A program made the position numbers and the translations under genes. A stretch of 64,000 nt of DNA from assembly GCF_000466965.1 (NCBI RefSeq), contig NZ_BATB01000012.1, positions 1-64,000 on the forward strand. The letters run 5' to 3'. Under the pieces are notes generated by a model that ran no database searches, was not told where the DNA came from, and worked only from the letters and a program-made list of their open reading frames with translations. The first letter of the stretch is position 1, and each line of letters opens with the position of its first letter. Source of the DNA: Limimaricola cinnabarinus LL-001 (GTDB lineage Bacteria > Pseudomonadota > Alphaproteobacteria > Rhodobacterales > Rhodobacteraceae). Shown here in pieces: positions 50,684-64,000 of this stretch.

Positions 50684-51034
50684 TCAGCCGATCTCCCACA
50701 TATCGTCATCCCGGCAGGCGCCGAAGGCCAGCCACGACACGCGCAGCCGAGCGATCCGGCTGTCGCTCCATGTTCCGACCCTGAGCGTGAACCCTTCCTG
50801 ATCGATCTTCTGCGATCGGATATCGAGCCGCGCCGCCACTTCCGCCGCCAGATCCCACATGGTGACGCTGACATGCACGACGGGCGGCCGCGCGAAGGGC
50901 ACGGCGAATGTGACCCTGTGACAAACCTCGCGCTCTCCCGTGCCTGACCACATCGGTCCGTCATTCTCGAAATGCGAAAACGGCATCACCTCGCCTTGGT
51001 CGATGCCGAAATTTCCTTGGATATGCTGCATCAT
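50684..51034 (-). CDS. H-type lectin domain protein
   Basis: A 116-residue protein built around a single H-lectin (discoidin II-like) beta-sandwich: REVCHRVTFAVPFARPPVVH and VSVTMWDLAAEVAARLDIRS, with Trp-rich strands near the end (VGTWSDSRIARLRVSWLAFG). H-type lectins bind N-acetylgalactosamine in animals; the role of bacterial copies is unclear. There is no signal peptide. It lies after the atpC terminator on the same strand and so is probably expressed separately. Confidence 0.65.
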   Translation of the reverse strand: MMQHIQGNFGIDQGEVMPFSHFENDGPMWSGTGEREVCHRVTFAVPFARPPVVHVSVTMWDLAAEVAARLDIRSQKIDQEGFTLRVGTWSDSRIARLRVSWLAFGACRDDDMWEIG

Positions 51035-51056
51035 CGCACCCTTCCCCCATAACGCC

Positions 51057-51082
51057 AAAGGCCCCGCGAATGCGGGGCCTTT
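51057..51082. terminator. Terminator at the end of the F1-ATPase operon
   Basis: AAAGGCCCCGC, loop, GCGGGGCCTTT: eleven perfectly paired bases with a four-base loop, 22 bases after the atpC stop. On the minus strand it is followed only by TTTGGCG, so the T run is short. It isolates the operon from the lectin gene. Confidence 0.85.
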
Positions 51083-51103
51083 GTGTCGAAGCGCTCCAAT
51101 TTC

Positions 51104-51541
51104 TCAGAAATTGGACTGTTTCGGATCGAGCCCGATATGCGTGCCAACGGCGACCATGTCGGCGAGTAGCTTCGCCGTATCGTCCACCGGACCCGGCTCG
51201 TTCTCGAACCTGGTCTGCGCGTCGCGATGCGCCGAGGCGAACTCCTCGACCATCCCCTCATAAACCTCCTGCGTGACCTCGCCGCGCGGATGCGCGCGCT
51301 CGGCCAGCACGGAGACGCTGTCGGGGCCGATCTCGGCAAAACCACCGGAGATCACGTAGTCATCGGTGCCGCCCTGATGCACGACCTGCAACAGGCCGGG
51401 CCGCAGGGTGGTGATGGTGGGCGTGTGGCCCGCCATCGCCGTCAGGTCACCATCGGTGCCCGGAATGCGCACCTCGGTCGCCGTCACGGAAGCGAGCTTC
51501 CGTTCCGGGCTGACCAGGTCGAATTGCAGCGTGTCGGCCAT
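51104..51541 (-). CDS. atpC: ATP synthase F1 epsilon subunit
   Basis: A 145-residue subunit of the central stalk that couples rotation to catalysis and can restrain ATP hydrolysis. The N-terminal beta-sandwich has [38 protein letters not shown] and [20 protein letters not shown]. The C-terminal helical part is shorter than in E. coli, as is usual in alphaproteobacteria. Last gene of atpHAGDC, 12 bases after atpD. Confidence 0.95.
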   Translation of the reverse strand: MADTLQFDLVSPERKLASVTATEVRIPGTDGDLTAMAGHTPTITTLRPGLLQVVHQGGTDDYVISGGFAEIGPDSVSVLAERAHPRGEVTQEVYEGMVEEFASAHRDAQTRFENEPGPVDDTAKLLADMVAVGTHIGLDPKQSNF

Positions 51542-51553
51542 GAAGCCCTCCTA

Positions 51554-53873
<2,320 letters not shown>

Positions 53874-53903
53874 CGGCCAGCCTCCCTAAGTCCGTGGCTG
53901 GTT

Positions 53904-55441
<1,538 letters not shown>

Positions 55442-55442
<1 letters not shown>

Positions 55443-56002
55443 TATCCGACCTCTTTCATGGTGTTCTGGAGTGCCTGGAGCTTCGAGCGGATCGAGGTGT
55501 CGATCATCTTCGAGCCCAGCTTGACGACGAGACCGCCGATGAGGCTTTCATCCACGGTCTGATTGATCTTCACCTCGCGGCCCGCGCTCTGCTTGAGAGC
55601 GGCGGCCAGCGCGGTCTTCTGCTTGTCGCTGAGCGCCTTGGCGGTGGTCACGTCGGCGGTCACCTCGCCGCGCGCCTCGGCCAGCTTCTCATCGAGCGCG
55701 CGCAGCATCTGCGGCAGCACGAAGAGGCGGCGCTTGGAGGCCATGAGCCCCAGCACGTTGGTGGTGGTCCCGGTCAGCCCCATCTTCTGGGCGATCGCGG
55801 CAATGGCCCGGCCCTGGTCGTCGCGGCTGTAGACCGGCGAGGAGATCAGGTCGCGGAACTCCGCGCTTTCGGACAGCGCGGCCCGCAGCGCGTCGACATC
55901 CGACGTCAGGGCGGCGAGATCATCGCCTTCCCGCGCCAGGTCGAACACGGCCGTGGCATAGCGCTGGGCAATGCCGGTTGAGATCGATGCTGGTTCGGAC
56001 AC
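55442..56002 (-). CDS. atpH: ATP synthase F1 delta subunit
   Basis: A 186-residue stator subunit that joins F1 to the peripheral stalk: [20 protein letters not shown] at the N-terminus, [20 protein letters not shown] in the middle and [20 protein letters not shown] at the end, as in all members. The start is GTG at 56002 ([12 protein letters not shown]); the open frame continues upstream but is not homologous. First gene of the operon. F0 genes (atpIBEF) are not in the window, as usual in Rhodobacteraceae where they form a separate locus. Confidence 0.95.
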
Positions 56003-56247
56003 GTCCACCCTTCCGCAGTCTTGGGCCCGGCGATCCCGCGCCTTGAGAAGACAGGCGGCGGTCGGGCAGCTTGCAAGGCCCTCGCGCGGGCGAAGGCCGT
56101 CAAAATCAGGGGCGATGTAGCAGAGCGGTTCGGGTGTCGCAACCGCCTTGAGACCCGCGATGCCCCCCTCCCGGCTCATGGTCGCAGGGAGGCGGGGGGT
56201 GTGACAATTTGCCCATGCGCCAAAGGGCTTGGCGCGCGCGGTCCGGC

Positions 56248-57009
56248 TCAGCGTCGGCGCGACGGCTCGGGCACCGGCGCGCCGATCCCCTCGAGCACGC
56301 GCAAGGGGCGCTTGACCGCCGAGGTCAGCCCCGGACGACTGGGCGCCGTCACCTGCTTGGAGGCCTCGATCATCAGCACGCCGCCCGCGTTGAGGATCTG
56401 CATGTGGCGACCCGCTCTTTCGAGAAACGCCGCCGAGCGGCGCCAGCCGCGCCGCAGGCTCGGCGGTCGGTACAGCGCCGAGATCGCCCGCTCGGTGACG
56501 AAGCGGTGCCGGCGCAGCTGCGCTTCGAGCTGGCCCAAAGAATAAGGGCGGCCATAGCCAAAGGGCGTGGCGTCCGAGCGCGACCACAGGCCCGCGCGGT
56601 TTGGGACCACGAACACCGCCCGCCCCCCCGGACCGAGGCTGCGCCAACACTCCTCCAGAAGCGCGCCCGCATGCTCGGAGGTCTCGAGCCCGTGCATCAG
56701 CACCAGCCGGTCCGCCTGCCCGGTGCGCAACGGCCAGAGCGTCTCCTCGCACAGGACCGAGACGTTGGGCTGCCCCGCGGGCCAGGGCATCACGCCCTGG
56801 GGCCCCGGCATCAGCCCGATCACCCGCCGCGCATCGGGCAGATAGGGGCGCAGAAGCGGCACGGCAAAGCCATAGCCCACCACCGTCTGCCCCTGCACAT
56901 GCGAAACCGGCCACCATTCGACCAGCTGGTCGCGGATCACCTTCTGGGCCGCGCGGCCCAGCGCGCTGCGATAATAGAAGTTGCGCAGGTCGAGCACGTC
57001 CAGATGCAT
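56248..57009 (-). CDS. SAM-dependent methyltransferase-like protein
   Basis: A 253-residue class I methyltransferase-like protein: [20 protein letters not shown] at the start, a glycine-rich segment [20 protein letters not shown] in place of a standard SAM loop, [20 protein letters not shown] and [20 protein letters not shown] as in UbiE/methyltransf-11 proteins. This form is conserved in Rhodobacteraceae. The substrate is unknown. It is divergent from gloB with a 95-bp gap. The 245-bp gap to atpH (56003-56247) should hold the atp promoter, but I cannot assign one. Confidence 0.75.
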   Translation of the reverse strand: MHLDVLDLRNFYYRSALGRAAQKVIRDQLVEWWPVSHVQGQTVVGYGFAVPLLRPYLPDARRVIGLMPGPQGVMPWPAGQPNVSVLCEETLWPLRTGQADRLVLMHGLETSEHAGALLEECWRSLGPGGRAVFVVPNRAGLWSRSDATPFGYGRPYSLGQLEAQLRRHRFVTERAISALYRPPSLRRGWRRSAAFLERAGRHMQILNAGGVLMIEASKQVTAPSRPGLTSAVKRPLRVLEGIGAPVPEPSRRR

Positions 57010-57104
57010 TGAGGGCCTGCGGTCCTTGGGTCAGAAATCACGGGCCGGTGACGGCCATAGGTCTAGCTTCGTGTTACCATAGCAACCAAACCACGGGTGC
57101 CGCC

Positions 57105-57866
57105 ATGCCTCTCGAACTTCTCACCGTCGCGTGCCTCTCGGACAACTATGCCTACCTGCTGCATGACGCGCAGAGCGGCCGTACCGCTCTCGTCGATGCA
57201 CCGGAAGCCGCGCCCATTCGCGCCGCGCTCGGCGCGCATGGCTGGATGCTTTCCGACATCCTGATCACGCATCACCATGACGACCACGTCGCGGGACTGG
57301 CCGAGCTGCGCGGTGAGGCACGGGTGATCGGCGCGCGCGCCGACGCGCATCGCCTGCCGCCGCTCGACCTCGCGGTCGCGCCGGGCGAGGTGATCGAGGT
57401 GTTGAACGAGCCGGTCGAGGTGATCGACGTGCCGGGCCACACGCTGGGCCATGTCGCATTCCACCTGCCGCGAAGCGAGATAGCCTTCACCGCCGACAGC
57501 CTGATGGCGATGGGCTGCGGGCGGCTTTTCGAGGGCAGCGCCGAGCAGATGTGGGATTCGCTGCGCCGCCTGCGTGATCTGCCGGGTCACACGTTGATCT
57601 GCTCGGGGCACGAATACACCCAGACCAACGCCCGTTTCGCCCTGACCATCGAGCCGGACAACGCCGCACTGCGCGACCGCGCCCATGCGATCGACAAGGC
57701 GCGCGCCGAAGGCCATGCGACGGTGCCTTCGCAGCTCTCGGAGGAACGCGCGACGAACCCCTTCCTGCGCGCCGACCTGCCCGAGCTGCAACGGGCGATG
57801 AGCCTCGAAGGTGAGCCCGCGGCAGAGGTCTTTGCGGAAATACGGCGCAGGAAGGATCGCTTCTGA
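57105..57866 (+). CDS. gloB: Hydroxyacylglutathione hydrolase (glyoxalase II)
   Basis: A 253-residue metallo-beta-lactamase-fold enzyme that completes methylglyoxal detoxification by splitting S-lactoylglutathione. The metal motif is DILITHHHDDHVAGLAELRG, followed by VIDVPGHTLGHVAFHLP, then FTADSLMAMGCGRLFEG and LICSGHEYTQTNARFALTIE, the glutathione-binding C-terminal block ending in RRRKDRF. ATG at 57105 is typical. The gap 57867-58067 holds no gene. Confidence 0.95.
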   Translation: MPLELLTVACLSDNYAYLLHDAQSGRTALVDAPEAAPIRAALGAHGWMLSDILITHHHDDHVAGLAELRGEARVIGARADAHRLPPLDLAVAPGEVIEVLNEPVEVIDVPGHTLGHVAFHLPRSEIAFTADSLMAMGCGRLFEGSAEQMWDSLRRLRDLPGHTLICSGHEYTQTNARFALTIEPDNAALRDRAHAIDKARAEGHATVPSQLSEERATNPFLRADLPELQRAMSLEGEPAAEVFAEIRRRKDRF

Positions 57867-58067
57867 TCCATTTCGCGGCAGGGGTGTCACGGAACCGAAG
57901 CCGGAGACATGCAAAGAACACAGCTCCGTGACGTAGCGGCCTTCGGGGGGTGTTTTTGCATGTTTTAACTTGAAGCGCGGCCGATAAACCCGATCTTTAA
58001 CTACAGAGGCCACGGTCATGGCGGGGCTACCTACCGCCCGGACCCCCGATCAGAGGAGCACATCATC

Positions 58068-60398
58068 GTGCCGTCTTTTTCGACCACTCTCGAGCAGTCC
58101 ATCCATGCGGCGCTGGCTCTGGCCAATGCCCGCCGCCACGAACTCGCGACCCTCGAGCACCTGCTGCTGGCCTTGATCGAGGAGCCCGACGCCGCGCGCG
58201 TGATGCGTGCCTGCGCCGTCGATCTCGAAGAGCTGCGCAAGTCGCTCGAGGATTTCATCGAGGATGATCTCTCCACCCTCGTCACCGACGTGGACGGCTC
58301 CGAAGCCGTGCCCACCGCCGCATTCCAGCGCGTGATCCAGCGCGCCGCGATCCATGTTCAATCCTCGGGCCGCACCGAGGTTACCGGCGCCAACGTGCTC
58401 GTCGCGATCTTTGCCGAGCGCGAGAGCAATGCCGCCTATTTCCTGCAGGAGCAGGACATGACCCGCTACGATGCGGTCAACTTCATCGCGCATGGGCAGG
58501 CCAAGGACCCGGCCTTCGGCGAAAGCCGTCCCATCACCGGCGCCACCGAAAAGGACGACGAGGGCGAGACCGCTTCGGCCGGTGGGTCGAGCGAGGAAAA
58601 GGACAGCGCGCTGGCGAAATACTGCGTCGATCTCAATGCCAAGTCGCGCAAGGGCGACGTCGATCCGCTGATCGGTCGCGAGCATGAGGTCGAGCGCTGC
58701 ATTCAGGTGCTGTGCCGCCGTCGCAAGAACAACCCGCTGCTGGTGGGCGATCCCGGTGTCGGCAAGACCGCCATCGCCGAGGGCCTCGCCTGGAAGATCG
58801 TCGAGGGCGCGGTGCCCGAGGTGCTCTCCGAGGCCACGATCTATAGCCTCGACATGGGCGCGCTTCTGGCCGGTACCCGCTATCGCGGCGATTTCGAAGA
58901 GCGGCTCAAGGCGGTGATGACCGAGATGGAGAACCACGCCGACGCGGTGCTCTTCATCGACGAGATTCACACCGTGATCGGTGCGGGCGCCACCTCTGGC
59001 GGCGCGATGGACGCCTCCAACCTGCTGAAGCCCGCGCTTCAGGGCGGCAAGCTGCGCTGCATGGGCTCGACCACCTACAAGGAGTTCCGCCAGCACTTCG
59101 AGAAGGACCGCGCCCTGTCGCGCCGGTTTCAGAAGATCGACGTGAACGAGCCTTCGGTCGAGGATGCGGTGAAGATCCTCAAGGGCCTCAAGCCCTATTT
59201 CGAGGATCACCACCAGATTAAGTACACCGCCGACGCGATCAAGATGGCGGTGGAACTGTCGGCCCGCTACATCAACGACCGCAAGCTGCCCGACAAGGCG
59301 ATCGACGTGATCGACGAGGCCGGTGCCGCGCAGCATCTCGTGACCGAGAGCAAGCGGCGCAAGACCATCGGCGCCAAGGAAATCGAGGCCGTCATCGCCA
59401 AGATCGCCCGCATCCCGCCCAAGAACGTCTCCAAGGACGACGCCGAGGTACTCAAGGATCTCGAACCCGCGCTCAAGCGCGTGGTGTTCGGGCAGGACGA
59501 CGCGATCACGGCCCTGTCCTCGGCGATCAAACTGGCCCGCGCCGGGCTGCGCGAGCCGGAAAAGCCGATCGGCAACTACCTCTTCGCCGGCCCCACCGGC
59601 GTCGGCAAGACCGAGGTGGCCAAGCAGCTCGCCTCCACGCTCGGCGTCGAGATGCTGCGCTTCGACATGTCAGAATACATGGAGAAGCACGCGGTCTCTC
59701 GCTTGATCGGTGCGCCTCCGGGCTATGTCGGCTTTGATCAGGGTGGCCTGCTGACCGACGGCGTCGACCAGCATCCGCATTGCGTGCTGCTGCTTGACGA
59801 GATCGAGAAGGCGCATCCGGACGTGTTCAACATCCTCCTGCAGGTGATGGACCACGGCAAGCTGACCGATCACAACGGTAGGGCTGTGGATTTCCGCAAC
59901 GTGATTCTAATCATGACCTCGAACGCCGGAGCCGCGGAGCAGGCCAAGGAGGCGATCGGCTTTGGCCGGGCGCGGCGCGAGGGCGAGGACACGGCCGCGA
60001 TCGAGCGGACCTTCACGCCCGAATTCCGCAATCGTCTCGATGCGGTGATCTCCTTCGCGCCGCTGGCGCGCGAAACGATCATCTCGGTGGTCGAGAAGTT
60101 CGTGTTGCAACTCGAGGCGCAGCTCATGGACCGCAACGTCCATATCGAACTCACCCGCGAAGCGGGCGCGTGGCTGGCCGAGAAGGGCTATGACGAGAAG
60201 ATGGGCGCGCGTCCGTTGGGCCGTGTGATCCAAGAGCACATCAAAAAGCCGCTCGCCGAGGAGCTTCTGTTCGGTCAGCTGACCAAGGGCGGCCTCGTGA
60301 AGGTCGGGGTCAAGGATGACAAGATCGTGCTCAGCTTCGAAGAGCCGGGGGCCAAGCGGCTGTCCGGCAACCGCCCGCCGCTGCTCACTGCCGACTGA
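58068..60398 (+). CDS. clpA: ATP-dependent Clp protease ATP-binding subunit ClpA
   Basis: A 776-residue AAA+ unfoldase that feeds proteins to ClpP. The N-domain [20 protein letters not shown] recognises ClpS and substrates. AAA module 1 has [20 protein letters not shown] and [15 protein letters not shown]; module 2 has [20 protein letters not shown] and [20 protein letters not shown], with [20 protein letters not shown] in the ClpP-loop region. The start is GTG at 58068 after AGAGGAG. clpS is not adjacent here. Confidence 0.96.
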   Translation: MPSFSTTLEQSIHAALALANARRHELATLEHLLLALIEEPDAARVMRACAVDLEELRKSLEDFIEDDLSTLVTDVDGSEAVPTAAFQRVIQRAAIHVQSSGRTEVTGANVLVAIFAERESNAAYFLQEQDMTRYDAVNFIAHGQAKDPAFGESRPITGATEKDDEGETASAGGSSEEKDSALAKYCVDLNAKSRKGDVDPLIGREHEVERCIQVLCRRRKNNPLLVGDPGVGKTAIAEGLAWKIVEGAVPEVLSEATIYSLDMGALLAGTRYRGDFEERLKAVMTEMENHADAVLFIDEIHTVIGAGATSGGAMDASNLLKPALQGGKLRCMGSTTYKEFRQHFEKDRALSRRFQKIDVNEPSVEDAVKILKGLKPYFEDHHQIKYTADAIKMAVELSARYINDRKLPDKAIDVIDEAGAAQHLVTESKRRKTIGAKEIEAVIAKIARIPPKNVSKDDAEVLKDLEPALKRVVFGQDDAITALSSAIKLARAGLREPEKPIGNYLFAGPTGVGKTEVAKQLASTLGVEMLRFDMSEYMEKHAVSRLIGAPPGYVGFDQGGLLTDGVDQHPHCVLLLDEIEKAHPDVFNILLQVMDHGKLTDHNGRAVDFRNVILIMTSNAGAAEQAKEAIGFGRARREGEDTAAIERTFTPEFRNRLDAVISFAPLARETIISVVEKFVLQLEAQLMDRNVHIELTREAGAWLAEKGYDEKMGARPLGRVIQEHIKKPLAEELLFGQLTKGGLVKVGVKDDKIVLSFEEPGAKRLSGNRPPLLTAD

Positions 60399-60430
60399 GC
60401 CGGTACTTCGACGGAAACGCAATAATCGCC

Positions 60431-60465
60431 GCGCGGCCCCCTCCCGGGGCCGCGCGTTTCGTTTG
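60431..60465 (+). terminator. Terminator of clpA
   Basis: GCGCGGCCCC (60431-60440), five-base loop, GGGGCCGCGC (60446-60455), then GTTTCGTTTG: a perfect 10-bp stem with a T-rich tail, 32 bases after the stop. Confidence 0.85.
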
Positions 60466-60569
60466 TCACGACCCGGTGCGGTCCCCCGCAGGTTCTGGTT
60501 CCCCCCCCCTGTCCCGCACCACCCTGCCCCGGCCCCACGGCCCGTCGTCCCGCTTCAAAGGAGCGCCAC

Positions 60570-61536
60570 ATGTCCCGTTTCGCCTTCGCCCTTGCCTTGG
60601 CTCCTACCGCGATCCTCGCGCAGGAGGCGCCCTTCCGCCTCGCCCTGCCGATCGACTGCACTCCCGGCGAGGACTGCGTGATCCAGAACTATGTCGATGC
60701 CGATCCCGGCCCCGAGGCCGCCGATTTCACCTGCGGTCCTCTGAGCTACGACACGCACAAGGGCACCGATTTCCGGCTGCCAACGATCGCGCGGCAACGC
60801 GAAGGGGTCGACGTCCTCGCCGCCGCTCCCGGCGTGGTGCTGGGGCTGCGTGACGAGATGCCCGACATCCTGCAAGGCTGGGACGCGCGCCGGAGCTGGA
60901 GGGGCGCGATTGCGGCAACGGCGTCACTATCAGCCACGAGGGCGGCTGGGAGACGCAGTACTGCCATATGGCGCGTGGCTCGATCGCGGTGGCGCAGGGC
61001 GATCGCGTGGAGGCGGGCACGCGGCTGGGCGCGGTCGGGCTTTCGGGACAGAGCCAGTTTCCACATCTGCATCTTTCGGTGCGCAAGGATGGAGAGGAAA
61101 TCGACCCCTTCGATCCCGAGGACACCGCCACCTGCGGCGATGCCGCGCCCGCCGACACGCTGTGGGAAGCGCCGCTGGCCTACCTGCCGGGCGGGCTGCT
61201 CGATGCGGGGTTTGCCGCCGGGGTGCCCGACTGGTTCGATATTCAGGCCGGGGAGGTCGTAGCCGAGATCACGACCGACACGCCGCTGGTGCTCTGGGGC
61301 TATGCCTTCGGCGGCCGCGAGGGCGATGTGATGCGGCTCACGGTGACGGGGCCCGACGGTGTCGTGGTCGATAACGAGGTGCTGCTCGACAAGACGCAGG
61401 CGCAGCTGTTTCGCGCCAGCGGACGCCGCGCGCCGGAAGGCGGCTGGACCGATGGGAGCTATGAGGGGCGGATCGCCTGATCCGCGACGGCGAAATGCTG
61501 GACGAACGCCAGGTGCCGCTCGACATGGATGAATGA
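60570..61536 (+). CDS. Secreted M23 family peptidase (two frame breaks)
   Basis: A LytM/M23-type zinc endopeptidase-like protein of 322 residues once repaired, with a short signal peptide (MSRFAFALALAPTAILA). The metal site is visible as DTHKGTDFRL (His, Asp) and FPHLHLSVRKDG (HxH). Breaks lie near 60896, where one G is missing and the other frame continues APELEGRDCGNGVTISHEGG, and near 61476, where one C is missing; the repaired tail is LIRDGEMLDERQVPLDMDE. The stop is at 61534-61536. Peptidoglycan cleavage or control of amidases is likely; the C-terminal 150 residues are of unknown fold. It converges on the stator gene with only four bases between stops. Confidence 0.8.
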
Positions 61537-61540
61537 CCCT

Positions 61541-63783
61541 TCACCGCTCGGTCAGCTTCAGCTCGATCCGCCGGTTGCGCGCGCGCGCCTGCGCCGTGTC
61601 CCCCGGGTCGAGCGGCTGGTATTCGCCAAAGCCGTTGGCGGCGAGGCGGCCGGGCGGGATGCCCTCCTCCTCGCTCATGTAGCGCACGACCGAAAGCGCG
61701 CGGGCTTGGCTCAGCTCCCAGTTGTCCCTGTAGCGGCCACCGCCCCGGATCGGGATGTCGTCGGTGTGACCATCGACCCGGATCACCCAGTCGATGCCGG
61801 GCGGGATCTCCGCGGCGATCCGACGCAGCAGCGCGGCCACCTTGGCGATCTCGGCCTTGCCCACCTCCGACAGCGTCGCCTCTCCCTGCCCGAACAGAAC
61901 CTCAGAGGAGAACACGAAGCGGTCGCCCGCGATGCGCACGCCTTCCTGTCCTTCGAGCATGCCACGCAGCTCGCCGAAGAAGTTCGAGCGATACCGCTCG
62001 AGGTTCTCCGCCTCGGCGGCGAGGCGTTCGGCCTCCTCCTGAAGCCTGAGGCGCTCATCCTCCTCCAGTTCGCGTCGCCGCCGCTCCTCTGCGGCGGCGC
62101 GGGCCAGCGCGGTGGTGAGCTGCCGACCCAGATTCTCGATCTCGGCCTCGGCCACGGCTTCGGTGGTTTCGGCCCGCCCGAGCAGGCTGCGCAGTTCGGC
62201 CAAGTCCTCGCGCAACGCCGCGACCTGCGCGTTGAGCGCGGCCATGCGGCGCTGCGCCTCGGCCGAGGCGCCCTCCTCGTCCGACAGCGCGGCCCGGGCC
62301 GTGGCAAGGAGCGCCGCGCGGCGCTCGGCCTCGCTGCCTTGCCGCTCCGCCTCATCGCGCGCGGCGACAAGATCGGCCAAGGCCTGCGCCAGACGCGATT
62401 CGATCTCTGCCCGCTCCTGCTCGGTCTCGCTGCGATCCTGCGACAGGGTCTCGGCGCGGGTTTCGGCGGCCTCGCGCGCCGAGATCGCCGCCGCCAGACG
62501 GTCGGCAAGATCGGCTCGGCCCCGCTCGGCCTCTTCTCCGGCGGCGCGCGCGGCCTCGGCCTCGGCGCGGGCCGCGTCGCGGTCGAGCACCGCGGCGGCG
62601 AGCCGCGATTGCAGCTCGGCCTGCGTGGTCTCGCCCGCCGCCAGCGCCGCCTCCAATTCGGCCCGCACCGCGTCGAGATCCGCCTCGCCCGCCTCGCGCG
62701 CGGCCAGCGCGGCGGCAAGACGGGTCGAAAGATCCTCGGTCTCCGCCTCGGCCTGCACCAATGCCGCGCGGGCCTCCTCCAGTTCGGTTTCGGTCTGCTG
62801 CGCCAGATCGAGCGCGGCGGCGAGTCGGGCGTCGAGCCTTCGCCGCTGCGCAGCGCGCGGGTGAGCGCGTTCTGGCTCTCGGAGCGGGCAAGGACCGCCT
62901 CGGCGAGCGCCCGGTCGAGATCGTCGCGCGCGGCCTCGGCGGCGGCCAGAAGCGTCAGCGTCTCCTCGGCCTCGCGCCGCTTTTCCTCAAGCGTCAGCGT
63001 CATCGCAGACAGCTCGGCATCCGCGTTCTCGAGCCGGTCGCGCAACCGCTCGGCGGCGGCGGCATCGGCCAACCGCTCGGCCTCGAGCGCGGTGATCTGT
63101 TCGGCGTCTTCGTCCCTTTCGCCCTCGAGCGCCGCGATCGTCTCGGCGGCGGCATCGGCCCCGGTCTCCAAATCGGCGACCAGCGCCTCCAGCGCCTCGC
63201 GTCGCGCTGCCGCCAACCGCGCCGCCTCGGCCTGCGCGTCGATTTCGTCGCGCGCGGTAGCCAGCGCGAGGTTCGCCGCGTCGCGCGCGCCCTCGGCCTC
63301 GCCCGCGCGGTCGCGGGCGGCGTCCAAGTCCTGTTCGAGCCCGGCGACCCGGTCGCGCGCCTCGGCGCGATCGGCCAGAAGTGCCGCGACCCGCGCCTCG
63401 AAATCGGTGATTTGCGTCCGTGCGCCTTCGAGCGCCTCGTCTTGCGCCGCGCGCTCGGCCGAGAGCGTCGCGATCCGGTCGAGCTGCGCCTCGGCCTGCG
63501 CGCGCGCCTGCGCCAGCTCGTCGCTGAGCCCGCTGATCTCGGTGTCACGCTCGGCGGCGCGCGACCGTTCGAAACCGAGCGCCGCGCCGAGCCGCTCGAC
63601 CTCCTCGCCCAAGGCGTCGAGTTCGCTCTCCTGTCCGGTGATGGTGTCGCGCAGCACGAATTGCATCACCGTGAAAATCGTCAGCACGAACATCAGCACC
63701 AGAAGCAGGCCGGTCATCGCATCGACGAAGCCCGGCCAGATCGAAGACTGGAAGCGGTTGGAGCTGCGACGCTTGAGGCCCAT
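61541..63783 (-). CDS. MotB/OmpA-like protein with a very long coiled coil (one frame break)
   Basis: A 747-residue protein once one base is restored near 62835. Layout: short cytoplasmic start; a single membrane helix at about residues 19-45 (FVDAMTGLLLVLMFVLTIFT) with Asp21 where MotB-type stators carry the proton-binding Asp; about 560 residues of Ala/Glu/Arg-rich coiled coil with heptads; and a C-terminal OmpA/MotB peptidoglycan-binding domain (WVIRVDGHTDDIPIRGGG; NWELSQARALSVVRYM; ANGFGEYQPL). MotB is about 300 residues, so the coiled coil is the extra part. The partner channel gene lies three bases upstream. I read it as an ion-driven, wall-anchored motor unit; its output is unknown. 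Confidence 0.82.
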
Positions 63784-63786
63784 GGA

Positions 63787-64000
63787 TCAAAGATCCGGAT
63801 GGCCGCGCGTGGCGCGTAGGCCGCCGGGGTGGTTGGCCTCGCGCAGCACCCGGCTCAGCCCCGAGAGATCGGTGCGCAGCTCGACCAGCATCTCCTGACG
63901 CCCGGCGGAGATCTCCTCGAGAATGCGCAGAAGCTGCACGTCCATGTTGCGCAGGCGCATCCGCGTCTCGCTATCATTGCCACCCTCGGCGGCGCGGACC
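63787..64000 (-). CDS. MotA/TolQ/ExbB-type proton channel protein, C-terminal fragment (runs off the window)
   Basis: The last 70 codons of a gene entering from the right edge. The translated end reads MRLRNMDVQLLRILEEISAG, then RQEMLVELRTDLSGLSRVLR, and stops with RGHPDL. It is a charged, helical cytoplasmic tail; the membrane part is outside the window. The call rests on position: its stop is three bases before the MotB-like start, and such MotB-like genes are regularly paired with a MotA/ExbB-type channel gene. Sequence alone would not prove it. Confidence 0.55.
   Translation of the reverse strand, partial: VRAAEGGNDSETRMRLRNMDVQLLRILEEISAGRQEMLVELRTDLSGLSRVLREANHPGGLRATRGHPDL

Noticed and set aside
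57907..57963. ACATGCAAA/TTTGCATGT inverted repeat after gloB as a terminator
   Set aside because: The loop would be about 39 bases, and the T run lies inside the arm rather than after it, so I do not call it.
61529..63898. A 789-codon open frame on the plus strand
   Set aside because: It is opposite the coiled-coil gene. Its Ser/Ala/Arg monotony is the mirror of the Ala/Glu/Arg heptads, not a real protein.
61541..64000. Zorya-type antiphage motor (ZorA/ZorB)
   Set aside because: Long tails recall ZorA, but here the long coil is in the MotB-like partner. I see no ZorC/ZorD/ZorE genes, and the neighbours are housekeeping genes.

Overview
This window is a GC-rich chromosomal segment from an alphaproteobacterium, most likely a member of the Rhodobacteraceae (Rhodobacter/Roseobacter lineage). 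The evidence is a nasT-nasS-nrtA nitrate locus, a CIRCE-controlled groESL operon, phosphatidylcholine synthase, a stand-alone F1 operon (atpHAGDC without F0 genes), DUF1467, DUF484-xerC, a YcjX/YcjF pair and TamA/TamB. I see almost only core genes: no insertion sequence, prophage, CRISPR array, rRNA or tRNA.

Layout. 0-3.5 kb, minus strand: nitrate assimilation control and uptake (nasT, nasS, a structured leader with an intrinsic terminator, nrtA). 3.6-6 kb: small genes (WGR domain, lipase-like lipoprotein, NUDIX, TSUP exporter). 6.1-8.3 kb: groESL with CIRCE and promoter. 8.3-9.2 kb: gene-poor DNA with at most one small ORF. 9.2-15.3 kb: ppaC, HAD hydrolase, ribF, a YcgN-type protein, threonine aldolase, a DsbA-like protein and prs. 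15.3-24.5 kb: prmA, msrA, priA, a transaldolase-family gene, DUF484-xerC, pcs and an EamA transporter. 24.6-31.5 kb: ileS, a truncated haemoglobin, ycjX-ycjF and truA. 31.5-39.3 kb: the tamA-tamB envelope pair; tamB carries six tandem 318-bp units. 39.4-47.9 kb: DUF1800-DUF1501, a response regulator, mce-DUF1467, EI24, nitroreductase, a prepilin peptidase, an aldo/keto reductase and an AI-2E family transporter. 48-51 kb: ettA, a cold-shock gene and small genes. 51.1-56 kb: F1-ATPase operon. 56.2-64 kb: methyltransferase, gloB, clpA, an M23 peptidase and a MotA/MotB-like stator pair whose MotB partner has a very long coiled coil.

Data quality matters here. At least eighteen reading-frame breaks lie inside otherwise normal genes (nasS, groEL x2, ppaC, prs x2, DUF484, pcs, ileS x6, ycjF, ycjX, the M23 peptidase x2, the motB-like gene). 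In every case but one, putting back a single lost base restores the family sequence and makes the gene a multiple of three. Several are essential genes, and most losses fall in short G or C runs around GGC. I treat them as sequence errors, annotate each gene as one full-length CDS, and report the pattern as a finding. A 'pseudogene' call on any of them would be wrong.

Most interesting biology: the NasT-type attenuator upstream of nrtA, the stator-like pair at the right edge, the recently expanded TamB repeats, and a perfect 11-bp dyad in front of the nitroreductase/EI24 operon.
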